The notes under the pieces are model-generated. The model did not search any database and was not told where the DNA came from. It saw only the letters and a program-made list of their open reading frames with translations. A DNA stretch of 64,000 nucleotides. Source: Methanococcoides sp. GTDB lineage: Archaea > Halobacteriota > Methanosarcinia > Methanosarcinales > Methanosarcinaceae. Location: the NCBI GenBank assembly GCA_021108275.1, contig JAIORD010000002.1, positions 1-64,000 of the forward strand, read 5' to 3'. This document shows positions 45,181 to 56,516 of the stretch, one piece after another. The position numbers and the translations under genes were made by a program. Position 1 is the stretch's first letter. Each line of letters opens with the position of its first letter.

Positions 45181-45996
45181 ATGCTAAAGATCGGAGTGTT
45201 CGGATGTGGTGCGATCGGTACTGAGCTTTGTAAAGCTATCGATTCAGGCCACATCGGTGTCGAACTGTATGCTGTATATGACAGGCATGAACAGTCAATA
45301 ATTGATTTGAAAGAACAGCTCAAAAACACTGACCCAAAAGTGCTTGATATAGTGGAAATGGTAAAGCACGTTGACCTGGTAGTGGAATGCGCATCCCAGC
45401 AGGCAGTGTATGAGGTAGTTCCGACCACCCTTCATGCAAAATGTGACGTAATGGTCATCAGTGTCGGCGCTTTTGCAGACAAAAAACTTCTCGATACAAC
45501 ATTCGATATTGCAAAGGAAAATGGTTGTAAGGTCTATTTCCCATCCGGTGCCATCGTTGGGCTGGATGGGTTAACATCCGCATCTGCAGCTTCTATATAC
45601 TCAGTTACACTGACGACCCAGAAGCACCCGAGAAGCCTTGAAGGTGCTCCGTACATCGTTCAGAACAACATCGATCTTGACAGCATCAAAGGAAAGGCCG
45701 TACTTTTCGAAGGCATGGCATCAGAAGCTGTAAAGGCTTTTCCTGCAAATGTCAATGTTGCAGCATCTTTGAGCATTGCAGGTATTGGTTTTGACAAGAC
45801 AAAGGTCAAGATAGTCGCAAATCCTGCGCTCACAAGGAACATCCACGAAATAACCGTTGAAGGTGAGTTCGGTATGTTTACAACAAGAGTGGAGAACGTG
45901 CCGGCACCGACTAACCCCAAGACAAGTTATCTGGCAGCCTTATCTGCAATTTCCACATTGAAGAAGATAGCTGATCCCCTTCAGGTTGGGACCTGA
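45181..45996 (+). CDS. nadX: L-aspartate dehydrogenase (NadX type)
   Basis: 271 residues from ATG 45181, with GGAG six bases upstream. Rossmann motif GVFGCGAIGTEL binds NAD(P). The catalytic-domain signature FPSGAIVGLDGL is typical of aspartate dehydrogenases, which make iminoaspartate for quinolinate synthesis in place of aspartate oxidase. nadA follows about 100 bases downstream, which confirms the pathway role. Confidence 0.93.
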   Translation: MLKIGVFGCGAIGTELCKAIDSGHIGVELYAVYDRHEQSIIDLKEQLKNTDPKVLDIVEMVKHVDLVVECASQQAVYEVVPTTLHAKCDVMVISVGAFADKKLLDTTFDIAKENGCKVYFPSGAIVGLDGLTSASAASIYSVTLTTQKHPRSLEGAPYIVQNNIDLDSIKGKAVLFEGMASEAVKAFPANVNVAASLSIAGIGFDKTKVKIVANPALTRNIHEITVEGEFGMFTTRVENVPAPTNPKTSYLAALSAISTLKKIADPLQVGT

Positions 45997-46093
45997 TAGT
46001 ATACCGAAAAACGTTTATCAGATACTCGGATATTGTATGCCGGTCCGTTGGAGTCGTGTATAAATAATAAAGAACGGAAAAACAAGTGGTCGT

Positions 46094-47014
46094 ATGCAGG
46101 ACAGGCAATCTATCATCAACAAGATAAATTCATTGAAAAAAGAACGTAATGCTGTTATTTTGGCCCATTGCTATGCACGGGATGAAGTGCAGGATATCGC
46201 AGACTTCGTAGGCGATTCGCTGGGGCTGAGTCAGGAAGCGGTAGACCAGGATGCAGAAGTTATAGTTTTTTGTGGTGTGAGCTTCATGGCAGAGAGTGCA
46301 TTCATTCTCTCTCCTGAAAAAACAGTTCTTATACCTGATGCTGATGCCGATTGCCCCATGGCAGCAATGGTGGATGTCGCATCACTGCGTGAACTAAAGG
46401 CGCAACATCCGGATTCCATGGTCGTCTGTTATGTCAATACACGAGCCGACATCAAAGCAGAAAGTGATATCTGCTGCACCTCGGCAAATGCAGTGGAAGT
46501 TGTAAATTCGCTCGATTCAGACAAAGTTATTTTCGTTCCTGACAAGAACCTTGCAGCATATGTTGCAAAACACACCGATAAGACCATCATTCCTTGGAAT
46601 GGCTATTGTCCTACACATAATCAGATCCTTGCAGAAGATGTGGACCTTGCAAAGAACGAGCATCCAGAGGCAGAGATGATGGCCCACCCGGAATGTCGCT
46701 CAGAGGTTCTGGAAAAAGTAGACCATGTGTTCAGTACTACTGGGATGATAGGTCATGTGAAAAGCTCCGATAACAATGAATTCATAATTTCCACGGAGCA
46801 GGGTATATTGCACCAACTTGAGACTGAGAATCCCAATAAGAAATTCTATCCCGTCTCAAAATTCACATTCTGTCCGGACATGAAAATGATAGATCTAAGT
46901 TCTGTCCTTCGTTGTCTTGAGAACATGGAGACCGTTGTGACCGTGCCAAAAGATATTCAGGTACGTGCAAAGCGCACCCTTGACCGTATGCTGGAAGTAA
47001 AACGCAGCCGATAA
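46094..47014 (+). CDS. nadA: Quinolinate synthase NadA
   Basis: 306 residues. It condenses iminoaspartate with dihydroxyacetone phosphate to quinolinate using a 4Fe-4S cluster. The three cluster cysteines are seen at Cys87 (DADCPMAA), Cys172 (NGYCPTH) and Cys260 (FTFCPDM). [19 protein letters not shown] near the N-terminus is the family signature. It works with NadX and NadC encoded alongside. Confidence 0.96.
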   Translation: MQDRQSIINKINSLKKERNAVILAHCYARDEVQDIADFVGDSLGLSQEAVDQDAEVIVFCGVSFMAESAFILSPEKTVLIPDADADCPMAAMVDVASLRELKAQHPDSMVVCYVNTRADIKAESDICCTSANAVEVVNSLDSDKVIFVPDKNLAAYVAKHTDKTIIPWNGYCPTHNQILAEDVDLAKNEHPEAEMMAHPECRSEVLEKVDHVFSTTGMIGHVKSSDNNEFIISTEQGILHQLETENPNKKFYPVSKFTFCPDMKMIDLSSVLRCLENMETVVTVPKDIQVRAKRTLDRMLEVKRSR

Positions 47015-47031
47015 TTATTACAGGAGAACGA

Positions 47032-47877
47032 ATGAAAACCTATCTTGAACTTATGCGTGCCGGAAATTGTGCAATGGCTGCCTTTGCAGGCCTCATTGGT
47101 GTTCTGATAGCTTATAATATTCTCTCCTCTGCTTCCCCTTACGTATCGCTGTCATTGTTCGATACTTCACTTATCTTTGCCGTAGTCTTCCTCGTTACAG
47201 GAGCTGGCAACGGTTTGAACGATTATTTCGACATTGAAATCGATAAAGTGAACAAACCCTCAAGGCCGATACCTTCCGGTAAGATCTCCTTGAAAAGCGC
47301 CCTTTATTTTTCGCTGCTTCTGTTCATAACAGCGATAGTACTGGCATTTCTGATGAACCCCCTTTGTGGCATCATAGCTCTATTCAATTCTATAGTACTG
47401 ATATTGTATGCACAAAGCCTGAAACGCACTCCCTTCTTTGGAAATGCCTCGGTCGGTTATCTCACCGGCTCGACCTTCCTTTTTGGCGGTGCGGTCTTCG
47501 GCATGTTGGGACTTCAGGCACTGGTAGTCCTTTTCCTTCTGGCAACCCTTGCGACAATAGCACGTGAGATCGTAAAGGATGTTGAGGACATCGAGGGTGA
47601 TAAAAAAGATGGTGCAAGGACACTCCCGATCCTGATCGGAGCCAAAAAAGCATCATATGTCGCAGCAGCATTCGGCTTTACGGCCATGCTTGCAAGTCCG
47701 GTACCTTACCTGCAATCCATATTAAATGAAAAATATCTTTTCGTCGTGGCCATTGCAGACATCTTCTTCCTTATCGCGGTTTACCAGATACTAGGGAAAA
47801 AGGATGCTGCACGCTCATCAAAACTGTTTAAGTTTGCAATGCTCTTTGCCCTCATTTCTTTCATCGTGGGTGCCTGA
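47032..47877 (+). CDS. Digeranylgeranylglyceryl-phosphate synthase (UbiA family)
   Basis: 281 residues with about eight or nine membrane helices. The two Asp-rich prenyltransferase motifs are NDYFDIEIDKVNKPSRP and REIVKDVEDIEGDKKDGART. It adds the second geranylgeranyl chain in archaeal ether-lipid synthesis. It starts 17 bases after nadA with GGAG upstream and is probably co-transcribed with it, though the pathways are unrelated. Confidence 0.92.
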   Translation: MKTYLELMRAGNCAMAAFAGLIGVLIAYNILSSASPYVSLSLFDTSLIFAVVFLVTGAGNGLNDYFDIEIDKVNKPSRPIPSGKISLKSALYFSLLLFITAIVLAFLMNPLCGIIALFNSIVLILYAQSLKRTPFFGNASVGYLTGSTFLFGGAVFGMLGLQALVVLFLLATLATIAREIVKDVEDIEGDKKDGARTLPILIGAKKASYVAAAFGFTAMLASPVPYLQSILNEKYLFVVAIADIFFLIAVYQILGKKDAARSSKLFKFAMLFALISFIVGA

Positions 47878-47882
47878 AAAAC

Positions 47883-48575
47883 TCACTTCTGATGAGTTCC
47901 GTCCGAAGGCGTATGTCTCAGATATTCTTTCAACATCATCGGGAACGTATTAGCAGGCACGAACCTTACTCCGAGCTGTTCTGCCCATTTCTGAATACCG
48001 TAGTCGCTTGCAACGACCGCTGCGTCCAGTTCCTTTGCAAGAAGCAGTACATCGATGTCAGGGGCACTGTCAAGGATCCCATAACGAAGTGCTGAACGGT
48101 ACTTGTTCCTGAATTTACCTACAATGGGTCCAATGACCTCACGATCGGTATTGTCCTCTACCTTGTGTGTATCCTCTATCTCCGAATCAAGGGACAGGCA
48201 TTGCATCGAAGCTTCTCTGATGGCTTCCTCGGCCACGGTCATACCTTTGTTGATACGTTCTCGCATATATGATACGTATTCATGGAAAATATGTGATGGT
48301 ATCTTCACCTCATGCCTGTCCGGCGTCTTTTTGACAAGCCATGTATCTATCATCGCAATGATCTCATCATCGCAGCCATTATTTTTTGCAAACTCATGGA
48401 GCTCTTTGTAGACAGATGGGAATGGAACATAACAACTGATCTGTAAATGAAGCCTTGATTCAGCAATAAGCTCAAGTATTGCCCTCATTCCCTGGCAAAG
48501 GTCCTCTATCTCCAGCATCTCCCGTGTCTGAAGATCGGTCAAAGCGGTCGTATCTAAAACAAATCTTTGTTTCAA
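47883..48575 (-). CDS. Protein-only RNase P, HARP (PIN domain, UPF0278)
   Basis: 230 residues from TTG 48575, with GGGGGAG nine bases upstream. The PIN-like start [11 protein letters not shown] and the late acidic cluster [27 protein letters not shown] hold the metal-binding aspartates. The family was long called RNA ligase partner. The Aquifex homologue Aq_880 is an RNA-free RNase P that trims tRNA 5' ends. Archaeal HARPs occur beside the normal RNA-based enzyme and are not essential where tested. It is convergent with the lipid gene and downstream of cdc48. Confidence 0.9.
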   Translation of the reverse strand: MKQRFVLDTTALTDLQTREMLEIEDLCQGMRAILELIAESRLHLQISCYVPFPSVYKELHEFAKNNGCDDEIIAMIDTWLVKKTPDRHEVKIPSHIFHEYVSYMRERINKGMTVAEEAIREASMQCLSLDSEIEDTHKVEDNTDREVIGPIVGKFRNKYRSALRYGILDSAPDIDVLLLAKELDAAVVASDYGIQKWAEQLGVRFVPANTFPMMLKEYLRHTPSDGTHQK

Positions 48576-48616
48576 CGTAATTTACTCCCCCTATTAATTA
48601 CTATTAGGCCAACGAC

Positions 48617-50842
<2,226 letters not shown>

Positions 50843-50963
50843 TTAAAAAGTAGTATTGATCTAAGTAGTGGCGCTAAGGTCCACTAGAGTAAAATTCACA
50901 GTAATAGTATAAAAAAGAAATGTTTTAAAAAAGTGTTTTTGGAAATAAAATAAAGAGATCCTT

Positions 50964-51656
50964 TCAGATCTCACTTTTAACTTTCTCAACGAGTTCCTGC
51001 TTAATTGAAGTGCTGCGGTCTCCGCCACAGACTATTCCGCGCACGCCAATGATGGTTGGCTGGATACGCTTCAATGCCGGAATATCATCGAACTTTATGG
51101 TTCCTGCAATAGCGGTCTCAAGTCCGCGGGAGTGTGCATCGTTGACGAATTCGATAAGGTCTTCCTCGGTCATGAACTCAAATGTAGATCGTCCGTCCTT
51201 GAGGCCAGTATCGACCATAACAAGATCAACGCCTGCTTTTTCACCAATTGCAGGGAGAAGTTTTGGGTTGATGGAGTTAATGCGCTCGTGATCGGAATAT
51301 CCGCAAGCTACGACAGTGACGTCCAGGTCTTTTACGGATTCAACGATACCGGTAAGCATTTCGTATGCCTGTTCTTCGGTGTTGATGTCATAAAGTCCTA
51401 TCTTAACATAATCTGCACCGGCAGCAGCAGCTCCGTATGCTGCAAGGGCTGCGGTACCTGGCTTGTAGCTGAAGTCCCCAAGTGCGGCACTGATCGGCTT
51501 TTTACCTTGAACAGCGTCCTTTACTCCCTTGATGACCCATGGATAGTTAGCACCCAGTGAACCTTCCTTTGGATTCTTTACATCGATTATGTCTGCTCCT
51601 CCGTTGAGTGCAGCTACTGCTTCTTCAGTGTTTATCGGACTTACGAGTAATTTCAT
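50964..51656 (-). CDS. mfnB: (5-Formylfuran-3-yl)methyl phosphate synthase MfnB
   Basis: 230 residues, TIM-barrel. It joins two glyceraldehyde-3-phosphate molecules in the first step of furan synthesis for methanofuran, the C1 carrier of methanogenesis. Catalytic lysines fall at the positions known from the Methanocaldococcus enzyme: Lys27 (DVKNPKEGS) and Lys85 (YVKIGLYD). Asp149/Lys153 in MVDTGLKDGRS also match. It is divergent from a HisA-like TIM-barrel gene with 45 bases between the starts. Confidence 0.93.
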   Translation of the reverse strand: MKLLVSPINTEEAVAALNGGADIIDVKNPKEGSLGANYPWVIKGVKDAVQGKKPISAALGDFSYKPGTAALAAYGAAAAGADYVKIGLYDINTEEQAYEMLTGIVESVKDLDVTVVACGYSDHERINSINPKLLPAIGEKAGVDLVMVDTGLKDGRSTFEFMTEEDLIEFVNDAHSRGLETAIAGTIKFDDIPALKRIQPTIIGVRGIVCGGDRSTSIKQELVEKVKSEI

Positions 51657-51701
51657 GTATTAGCCTCTTTTTTATAAGATGAGATAAAATATCAATTTAA
51701 T

Positions 51702-52409
51702 ATGTTTCGAACCGTCTTTGTATTTGATGTATATAACCGTAATGCTGTTCATGCGCAGGGAGGGGACCGGCAAAAATATCGTCCGGTACACGAGATCAGT
51801 AATATCTGCACAACATCGGACCCGGTTGGTATTGTTCGGGAACTGCGCCCTGCCGAGGTCTATATCGCAGACCTTAACAGACTTCAGGGGCAGGGTGAGC
51901 CAAACATAAATTTTGATGTGATAAAGGGAGTTTCAGAGCTTTCCAGAACGATGCTGGATCCTGGGATCAGCTCCTTTGAAGATGTTGCCGGGGTTTTAGG
52001 GCTTGCAGAGCACCTTGTACTGGGCACAGAGACCGCATCTTTGGATTCCATTACTAAGATAGCTGCTGCATACCCTTCACAGATCAATGTGAGCATTGAT
52101 AAAAAGAACGGCAACATCCTCTCGTCTGACCCTTTGATGCCGAAAGATCCCTTTGAGATCGTAAAGGTACTGAACGGTCTGGAGATAAATGACATAATAT
52201 TCCTTGACATGGATATGGTGGGAACCTCCGCAGGGTTCGATGCACAATTTTTAAGTCTTATAGCAGATGTTTCTGACCACAATGTTCTCCTTGGCGGAGG
52301 CGTAAGGGACGTGGAAGATATTAGGCAACTGGAAGCTATTGGTATCAAAGGTGCATTGGTTGCAACCGGATTGCATAATGGTTCCATTCCTATTGAGATG
52401 GTCAGGTAA
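51702..52409 (+). CDS. HisA-related TIM-barrel protein (COG1411 type)
   Basis: 235 residues. It resembles ProFAR isomerase HisA (phosphate-binding LGGGVRDVEDIRQL and GALVATGLHNG) but lacks the normal HisA N-terminal motif and belongs to the methanogen group annotated as HisA-related. The reaction is unknown. Its position next to mfnB, divergent from a shared short promoter region, hints at a role in cofactor synthesis, which is inference only. Confidence 0.82.
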   Translation: MFRTVFVFDVYNRNAVHAQGGDRQKYRPVHEISNICTTSDPVGIVRELRPAEVYIADLNRLQGQGEPNINFDVIKGVSELSRTMLDPGISSFEDVAGVLGLAEHLVLGTETASLDSITKIAAAYPSQINVSIDKKNGNILSSDPLMPKDPFEIVKVLNGLEINDIIFLDMDMVGTSAGFDAQFLSLIADVSDHNVLLGGGVRDVEDIRQLEAIGIKGALVATGLHNGSIPIEMVR

Positions 52410-52449
52410 TGAATGGATTTTCAATTTATATTGAATATGGGTGATCAAT

Positions 52450-52710
52450 ATGGTAGAAGAAAATAAAGTTGTAAATGAATCTGAAGAAAATAAAGAAGTC
52501 CGTGACAGCGAAGAGTATATGGAAATAAAAATGGGTGGCGGATGGTACCTTACAATATCTCTTGCAACAAGCGAAAAGTATGAAAATGAGTATGTAGAGG
52601 TTGCAAAGGAAAGGAGCGGCCAGAAAAGAAGCCGCTTTAACCTGAATCCAAAACACGTCCGGGAGTTCGGTGAACTTCTTGTAAAGTTCGCAGACTCTAA
52701 CGACCTTTAA
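52450..52710 (+). CDS. Small acidic hypothetical protein
   Basis: 86 residues from ATG 52450, with GGTGAT four bases upstream; GTG at 52441 overlaps that site. An acidic low-complexity N-terminus (about 1-25) is followed by a compact domain with GGGWYLTISLA and RSRFNLNPKHVREFGELLVKF, which looks like a beta-sheet plus one long helix. This shape is shared by small single-strand nucleic acid binding proteins of the Pur-alpha type, but no assignment is made. It overlaps the tmk stop on the other strand by four bases. Confidence 0.7.
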   Translation: MVEENKVVNESEENKEVRDSEEYMEIKMGGGWYLTISLATSEKYENEYVEVAKERSGQKRSRFNLNPKHVREFGELLVKFADSNDL

Positions 52711-53312
52711 CTTTCAATGATCGATGTGATTGCTTGCAACACATCTTTCTCTATTTCTTTTAATTCCCTGTCCGTATCGATAACAATAAATCTTTCTGGT
52801 TCTTTTTCTGCAAGCTTAAGGTAGTTCTCTCTGACCCCTTTGAGGAGGTCTATCTTCTCGAACTTTGTCTGTTCCCCTCTTTTGCCGCATCGCTGTACCG
52901 CAACAGAAGGATCGATGTCAAAAAGCAACGTGAGATCAGGAACGATCGTCCAGCCTCTGTGGATCATCTGTATCCACTCCATGGGCTCTTCCATTCTCTC
53001 TTTCAGGGTCACACCCTGATAGGCGTAACGACTGTCCGAATACCTGTCCGAAATAACTATCTTCCCTTCCTCGATTGCAGGTCTTATCAGGGTTGCAATG
53101 TGGTCTGCATGGTCTGCAGTGAAAAGCATAAGCTCGGCAAGTTCATCGGTGTCCGACTGGATGGCCTTGTAAACAGCATCCCCTATCCAGCTTGTGGTGG
53201 GCTCTCTTGTGAACACCGCATTAGCAAAGCTCGGATGGGAGTTAAGAAAGCTTGTAATGGTAGATTTTCCGGACCCATCTATTCCTTCCAGTGTTATGAG
53301 CTTTCCTTTCAT
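52707..53312 (-). CDS. tmk: Thymidylate kinase
   Basis: 201 residues from ATG 53312. The P-loop LEGIDGSGKST directly after the start, the DRYSDSRYAYQG motif and LTLLFDIDP identify dTMP kinase. An earlier in-frame ATG at 53372 would overlap the small zinc-ribbon gene and adds a non-conserved stretch, so it is rejected. It lies 31 bases downstream of that zinc-ribbon gene on the same strand. Confidence 0.94.
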   Translation of the reverse strand: MKGKLITLEGIDGSGKSTITSFLNSHPSFANAVFTREPTTSWIGDAVYKAIQSDTDELAELMLFTADHADHIATLIRPAIEEGKIVISDRYSDSRYAYQGVTLKERMEEPMEWIQMIHRGWTIVPDLTLLFDIDPSVAVQRCGKRGEQTKFEKIDLLKGVRENYLKLAEKEPERFIVIDTDRELKEIEKDVLQAITSIIES

Positions 53313-53343
53313 GGGGATTACATGTATCCTTACAATTTTAAAT

Positions 53344-53472
53344 TTATGTCCTCGAGGTGCTTTCACTTCCACACTGCGGACATTTTATAGGGAAAAAATT
53401 AGGATCTGCCTGAAAGACGAAGTCGCACACATTACATCTGAAATATACCTTTGACTGGTCAATATCATCCAT
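53344..53472 (-). CDS. Small zinc-ribbon protein
   Basis: 42 residues. Two CxxC knuckles, FRCNVCDF and IKCPQCGS, are separated by 15 residues, giving a complete rubredoxin-like zinc ribbon. The ATG has AGGTGATC three bases upstream, a near-perfect archaeal ribosome-binding site. It is probably co-transcribed with tmk. Methanogens carry many such mini zinc-ribbon proteins of unknown role. The gene is short enough to be missed by usual length cut-offs. Confidence 0.8.
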   Translation of the reverse strand: MDDIDQSKVYFRCNVCDFVFQADPNFFPIKCPQCGSESTSRT

Positions 53473-53563
53473 TTGATCACCTGAATATTTATACAGTTAA
53501 TTGATTGTAAAGCAAACAATATTAATATACCGCTATCCAATAACATTGTTCAAGGTATTGAAC

Positions 53564-54238
53564 ATGACAAAACTGGGAGTTATAGTACGTGGAAAATATG
53601 GTAGACGGCTTATTGAGACCGTTAGGTCCAGGTCGGATCTGGAAGTGATCGTCGCAGAGGTCCCTGAACACCTGCCGGAGCTGATCGATGAGCCTGATGA
53701 GTTCTTTTCAGAACTTGATTTTAACGAAAAGGTTTTCGATGCTGATATAATCATCACTTACTCGCTGCACCCTGACATCACGCCACAGATAGCTAAAATG
53801 GCCGGAGAGGCCGGCGTGGGTGCTTTGATAGTTCCCGGGGGTGCGGCAAAGGCACCGATCCGGGAACTGGAAGACATCTCCTCAAAGTACGGTATCTTCA
53901 TTGAGGTCGATGATATTTGCTGCAACATTGCATCCGATCCCAGTACAGACGCATTTACTTCCTTTTTTGGAAACCCTGTCCTCGATGTAGAGGTAAAGGA
54001 CGGCAGGATTTCGAAAGTGAATGTCATCCGGGGAGCTCCCTGCGGTAGTACCTGGCGTATGGCTGATACTCTTGTAGGGGTCGCAGTCGAAGAAGCCGGT
54101 GCAAAGGCAGGTCTCTTGATATCACAATACCCCTGTCGTGCGGTTCGTGGGAACATGGGTGGAATACATGAATCATCCGAGATGCATAAAAAAGCAATAG
54201 ATGATTCAATTAAAAAGTTGGTCAATACAGACCTTTAA
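53564..54238 (+). CDS. DUF166 family protein
   Basis: 224 residues from ATG 53564 (AAGGT about eight bases upstream). It resembles the archaeal DUF166 family, sometimes labelled thymidylate synthase without proof. Conserved-looking segments: VIVRGKYGRRLIETV, VPGGAAKAPIRELE, DICCNIASD, RGAPCGSTWRMA and SQYPCRAVRGNMGG. Several Cys (ICCN, APCGS, YPCR) suggest metal or redox chemistry. It is divergent from tmk and the zinc-ribbon gene, and the dTMP link is only positional. Confidence 0.8.
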   Translation: MTKLGVIVRGKYGRRLIETVRSRSDLEVIVAEVPEHLPELIDEPDEFFSELDFNEKVFDADIIITYSLHPDITPQIAKMAGEAGVGALIVPGGAAKAPIRELEDISSKYGIFIEVDDICCNIASDPSTDAFTSFFGNPVLDVEVKDGRISKVNVIRGAPCGSTWRMADTLVGVAVEEAGAKAGLLISQYPCRAVRGNMGGIHESSEMHKKAIDDSIKKLVNTDL

Positions 54239-54256
54239 ATTAGTAAAAAGGGTGCA

Positions 54257-54278
54257 GGCAAACATTTACATGTCTGCC
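54257..54278. terminator. Bidirectional terminator
   Basis: Imperfect stem GGCA-A-ACAT/ATGT-C-TGCC with loop TTAC, A-rich on the left and T-rich on the right. It lies between converging genes ending at 54238 and 54286. Confidence 0.55.
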
Positions 54279-54285
54279 GTTTCTA

Positions 54286-55722
54286 TTATTTGTTCTGAAG
54301 TTTGATCCTATTTCCGAGAATACATCTTCCACCGCGATGTCCTCCGAGTGGATTGAACGTTGTTCCAAGGGAGTTCATGCATCTTGCCATGACCGCTGCG
54401 CCTCTTGCAAGACCGTCATCAACGAAAACAACGTTCTCTTCGATTCTTTCATGAAGGTCGAGTTTGTCAAGATATTTCAGTGCAAGCTTTGCCTTGTCGC
54501 CACTGATACCTGCCCTTCCGGTGATCCCGATTGTGGTTTCCGGGAATACGAGTCCTTCTTCCTTTGCAACACTGACAAGTCGGTAGATAACCTGTGCCAT
54601 TACCTCATCAATGACAGCAAAAAGCACTTTCATGCCGAATTTATCGTATATCTCTCCGCCAATCTCTGACAATTTATCGAAGTCTGAGCCGTTAACACCC
54701 ACATCACATCCGATAAGCAAGACACCGATCTCTTTTGCAGCGGTAGGGTTTACCGGCACACTTCCGTAACGGTCCCTATCTTCAGGTACCTTCTCGATTA
54801 TGATGTACTCAAGGGCTTTCTTTGCGTATTCATGTATATTTTTGCCTTTCAGAAGCAATGTGAGCTTATCCGCATGTACGTCCTTGAAAACATCAAGGGC
54901 GGTTCCGACTTTCTTATCTACTGAACCGGTTCCTTTTATCATGGCATCCGGGATGGCACCTGCAAATCCACAGAAATTACCAATGGTCTTTGCATAGGGT
55001 TCATCAGGGCTGATTATCCTGCCATCAAGGGTCGTACCAAAGTCCATTGACATACAGGGGTTACGGAAATCCACATCCACCCACTTGGCACCTTCCTTGA
55101 TACCGGCGGTCGCAAGTTCGCCCTCCATTTCGTTTGCAACTATCTCCACGCCAGTAGCTCCGGTTGGTGGGAGTACACTGGCAACAGCACCGTCAAAGAA
55201 CACTTTGTCAAGTTTGCTGTGCTTTCGGAATTTATCGGGTATGTTGTCTATTCCCATTGGTGGTGTCATGTTCTTAGGAGGTACACCTGCAAGAAGGCAG
55301 CCTTCTGCAAGTGCTTTTATGAACTCTCCCACTTCTTCGGGAGTATCGAACCCGGCAACAACCCCGGTTGAACGAACAACGAAATTTATATCGGTCTTTA
55401 TGTCAAGGTTTGCCTTTTTAACTGCCTCTATCAATGTGTTCTTGACAAGTTCTGATACCGATTCGCGTGTAAGCTCTATTCCATTGAGAGTTCTGCCAAA
55501 AATGGTCTCTCCTTCCTTTGGAGGCCTAACATCCCTTGTCATCTTCACTGTCTTGGTGACAAGATATGTCTTACCTTCATCCATATTGGTGGCTGTAAGT
55601 ATACACTTCGTAGTGGTGTTACCAACTTCCACAGAAGCAACTATGAAAAATGGTTTTGAGCTTGATTTGAGGTCAAGGAGTCGTACACCTGGATTTTCTG
55701 CAATTCTTGGTTTGTGGGACAT
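54286..55722 (-). CDS. Methanogenesis marker protein 14
   Basis: 478 residues from ATG 55722 (GGAAG upstream); GTG at 55740 overlaps the thioredoxin stop and would add six. Family DUF2114, found in methanogens; it has an actin/acetokinase-like ATPase fold, with the phosphate loop VEVGNTTTKCILTAT near the N-terminus and GITGRAGISGDKAKLAL later. The function is not known; it may be a chaperone or activase for methanogenesis enzymes, in analogy with other ATPases of this fold (inference). It is downstream of and likely co-transcribed with thioredoxin. Confidence 0.9.
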   Translation of the reverse strand: MSHKPRIAENPGVRLLDLKSSSKPFFIVASVEVGNTTTKCILTATNMDEGKTYLVTKTVKMTRDVRPPKEGETIFGRTLNGIELTRESVSELVKNTLIEAVKKANLDIKTDINFVVRSTGVVAGFDTPEEVGEFIKALAEGCLLAGVPPKNMTPPMGIDNIPDKFRKHSKLDKVFFDGAVASVLPPTGATGVEIVANEMEGELATAGIKEGAKWVDVDFRNPCMSMDFGTTLDGRIISPDEPYAKTIGNFCGFAGAIPDAMIKGTGSVDKKVGTALDVFKDVHADKLTLLLKGKNIHEYAKKALEYIIIEKVPEDRDRYGSVPVNPTAAKEIGVLLIGCDVGVNGSDFDKLSEIGGEIYDKFGMKVLFAVIDEVMAQVIYRLVSVAKEEGLVFPETTIGITGRAGISGDKAKLALKYLDKLDLHERIEENVVFVDDGLARGAAVMARCMNSLGTTFNPLGGHRGGRCILGNRIKLQNK

Positions 55723-55736
55723 TATTTCTCTTCCGC

Positions 55737-56132
55737 TCACTGTATGAATCTGTTAAGGCGTTCAATGAGTTGTTCTTTCTGGAGTGCTCCTACTATCTGG
55801 GTAGCATCTTTTCCGTTTTTAAAGACCAAAAGTGTTGGAATGGCTGTTATATTAAAATTCCTTGCGACCATCTGGTTCTCATCAGTGTTCAATTTCCCGA
55901 AAACGATCTTTCCCTGATATTCTCTTGCAAGGGCATCAATAATGGGGATAAGTTTTCTGCAAGGTCCACACCATTCTGCCCAGCAGTCAATTACAGTGAT
56001 GGGGTACTTTGATATGAACTCATTGAAATCTGCATCCGTAACATGTATGGGTGCATCCGGGAACGCTTTAGCCTCAAGGCCCTTTTTGATCTGTTCCAAT
56101 CGTTGTTGTCTGATCTTCTCTAAATCATCCAT
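55737..56132 (-). CDS. Thioredoxin
   Basis: 131 residues from ATG 56132, with AGGTGAG upstream. A 35-residue charged N-terminal helix (DDLEKIRQQRLEQIKKGLE) precedes a normal thioredoxin fold with active site WCGPC and cis-Pro TAIPTLLVF. It reduces disulfides in the cytoplasm. The gene leads into the methanogenesis marker 14 gene, which suggests redox control of methanogenesis proteins (inference). Confidence 0.93.
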   Translation of the reverse strand: MDDLEKIRQQRLEQIKKGLEAKAFPDAPIHVTDADFNEFISKYPITVIDCWAEWCGPCRKLIPIIDALAREYQGKIVFGKLNTDENQMVARNFNITAIPTLLVFKNGKDATQIVGALQKEQLIERLNRFIQ

Positions 56133-56447
56133 AATGCTCACCTGTATTTTTTCGTGAGGACATAATTTCAATTTTATGATCGTATTGTTACTAAAGTGAT
56201 CACATTAAATAATGTGTACTCTTGTGTTGGTACTGATTAATGTTACTAAAACATTTAAAGTTTTGGATGGTTTTCCACAAAATCTGCACAACCGGTCATT
56301 GTCATGCATTTAGGTTCTTCCAAAGGTGTTGAACCAGAATCCAGAAGGGTGAATACATGAAGGCTTACTGTGGTAAAAAAGCAAGTATAAAGAACACTTT
56401 TTCAAGATGATGTGTGCAGCAAAGGGGTTTCAAAATAAAAGATAGCT

Positions 56448-56498
56448 GTGGACATCGAGCCAACCCGTGGAAAGATTCACTGTAGGGCCTTTGTCCAC
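56448..56498 (-). ncRNA. Structured element in the long intergenic region
   Basis: Outer inverted repeat GTGGACA/TGTCCAC (56448-56454 with 56492-56498) encloses nested GCC/GGC and GTG/CAC pairs. It lies 18 bases past the stop of the minus-strand small membrane gene. It could be a 3' structure of that message, a processed small RNA or a terminator without T-run. The remaining sequence 56172-56447 holds no convincing gene; a 17-codon frame at 56357 with GGGTGA upstream is the only candidate. Confidence 0.3.
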
Positions 56499-56516
56499 CT
56501 GATCAAGATAAAATGA

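Noticed and set aside
53313-53372. N-terminal extension of thymidylate kinase
   Set aside because: Overlaps the zinc-ribbon gene on the same strand in another frame and precedes the normal start next to the P-loop.
56357-56410. 17-codon frame with GGGTGA upstream
   Set aside because: Has a decent ribosome-binding site but is too short and without any recognisable pattern; mentioned only with the structured element.
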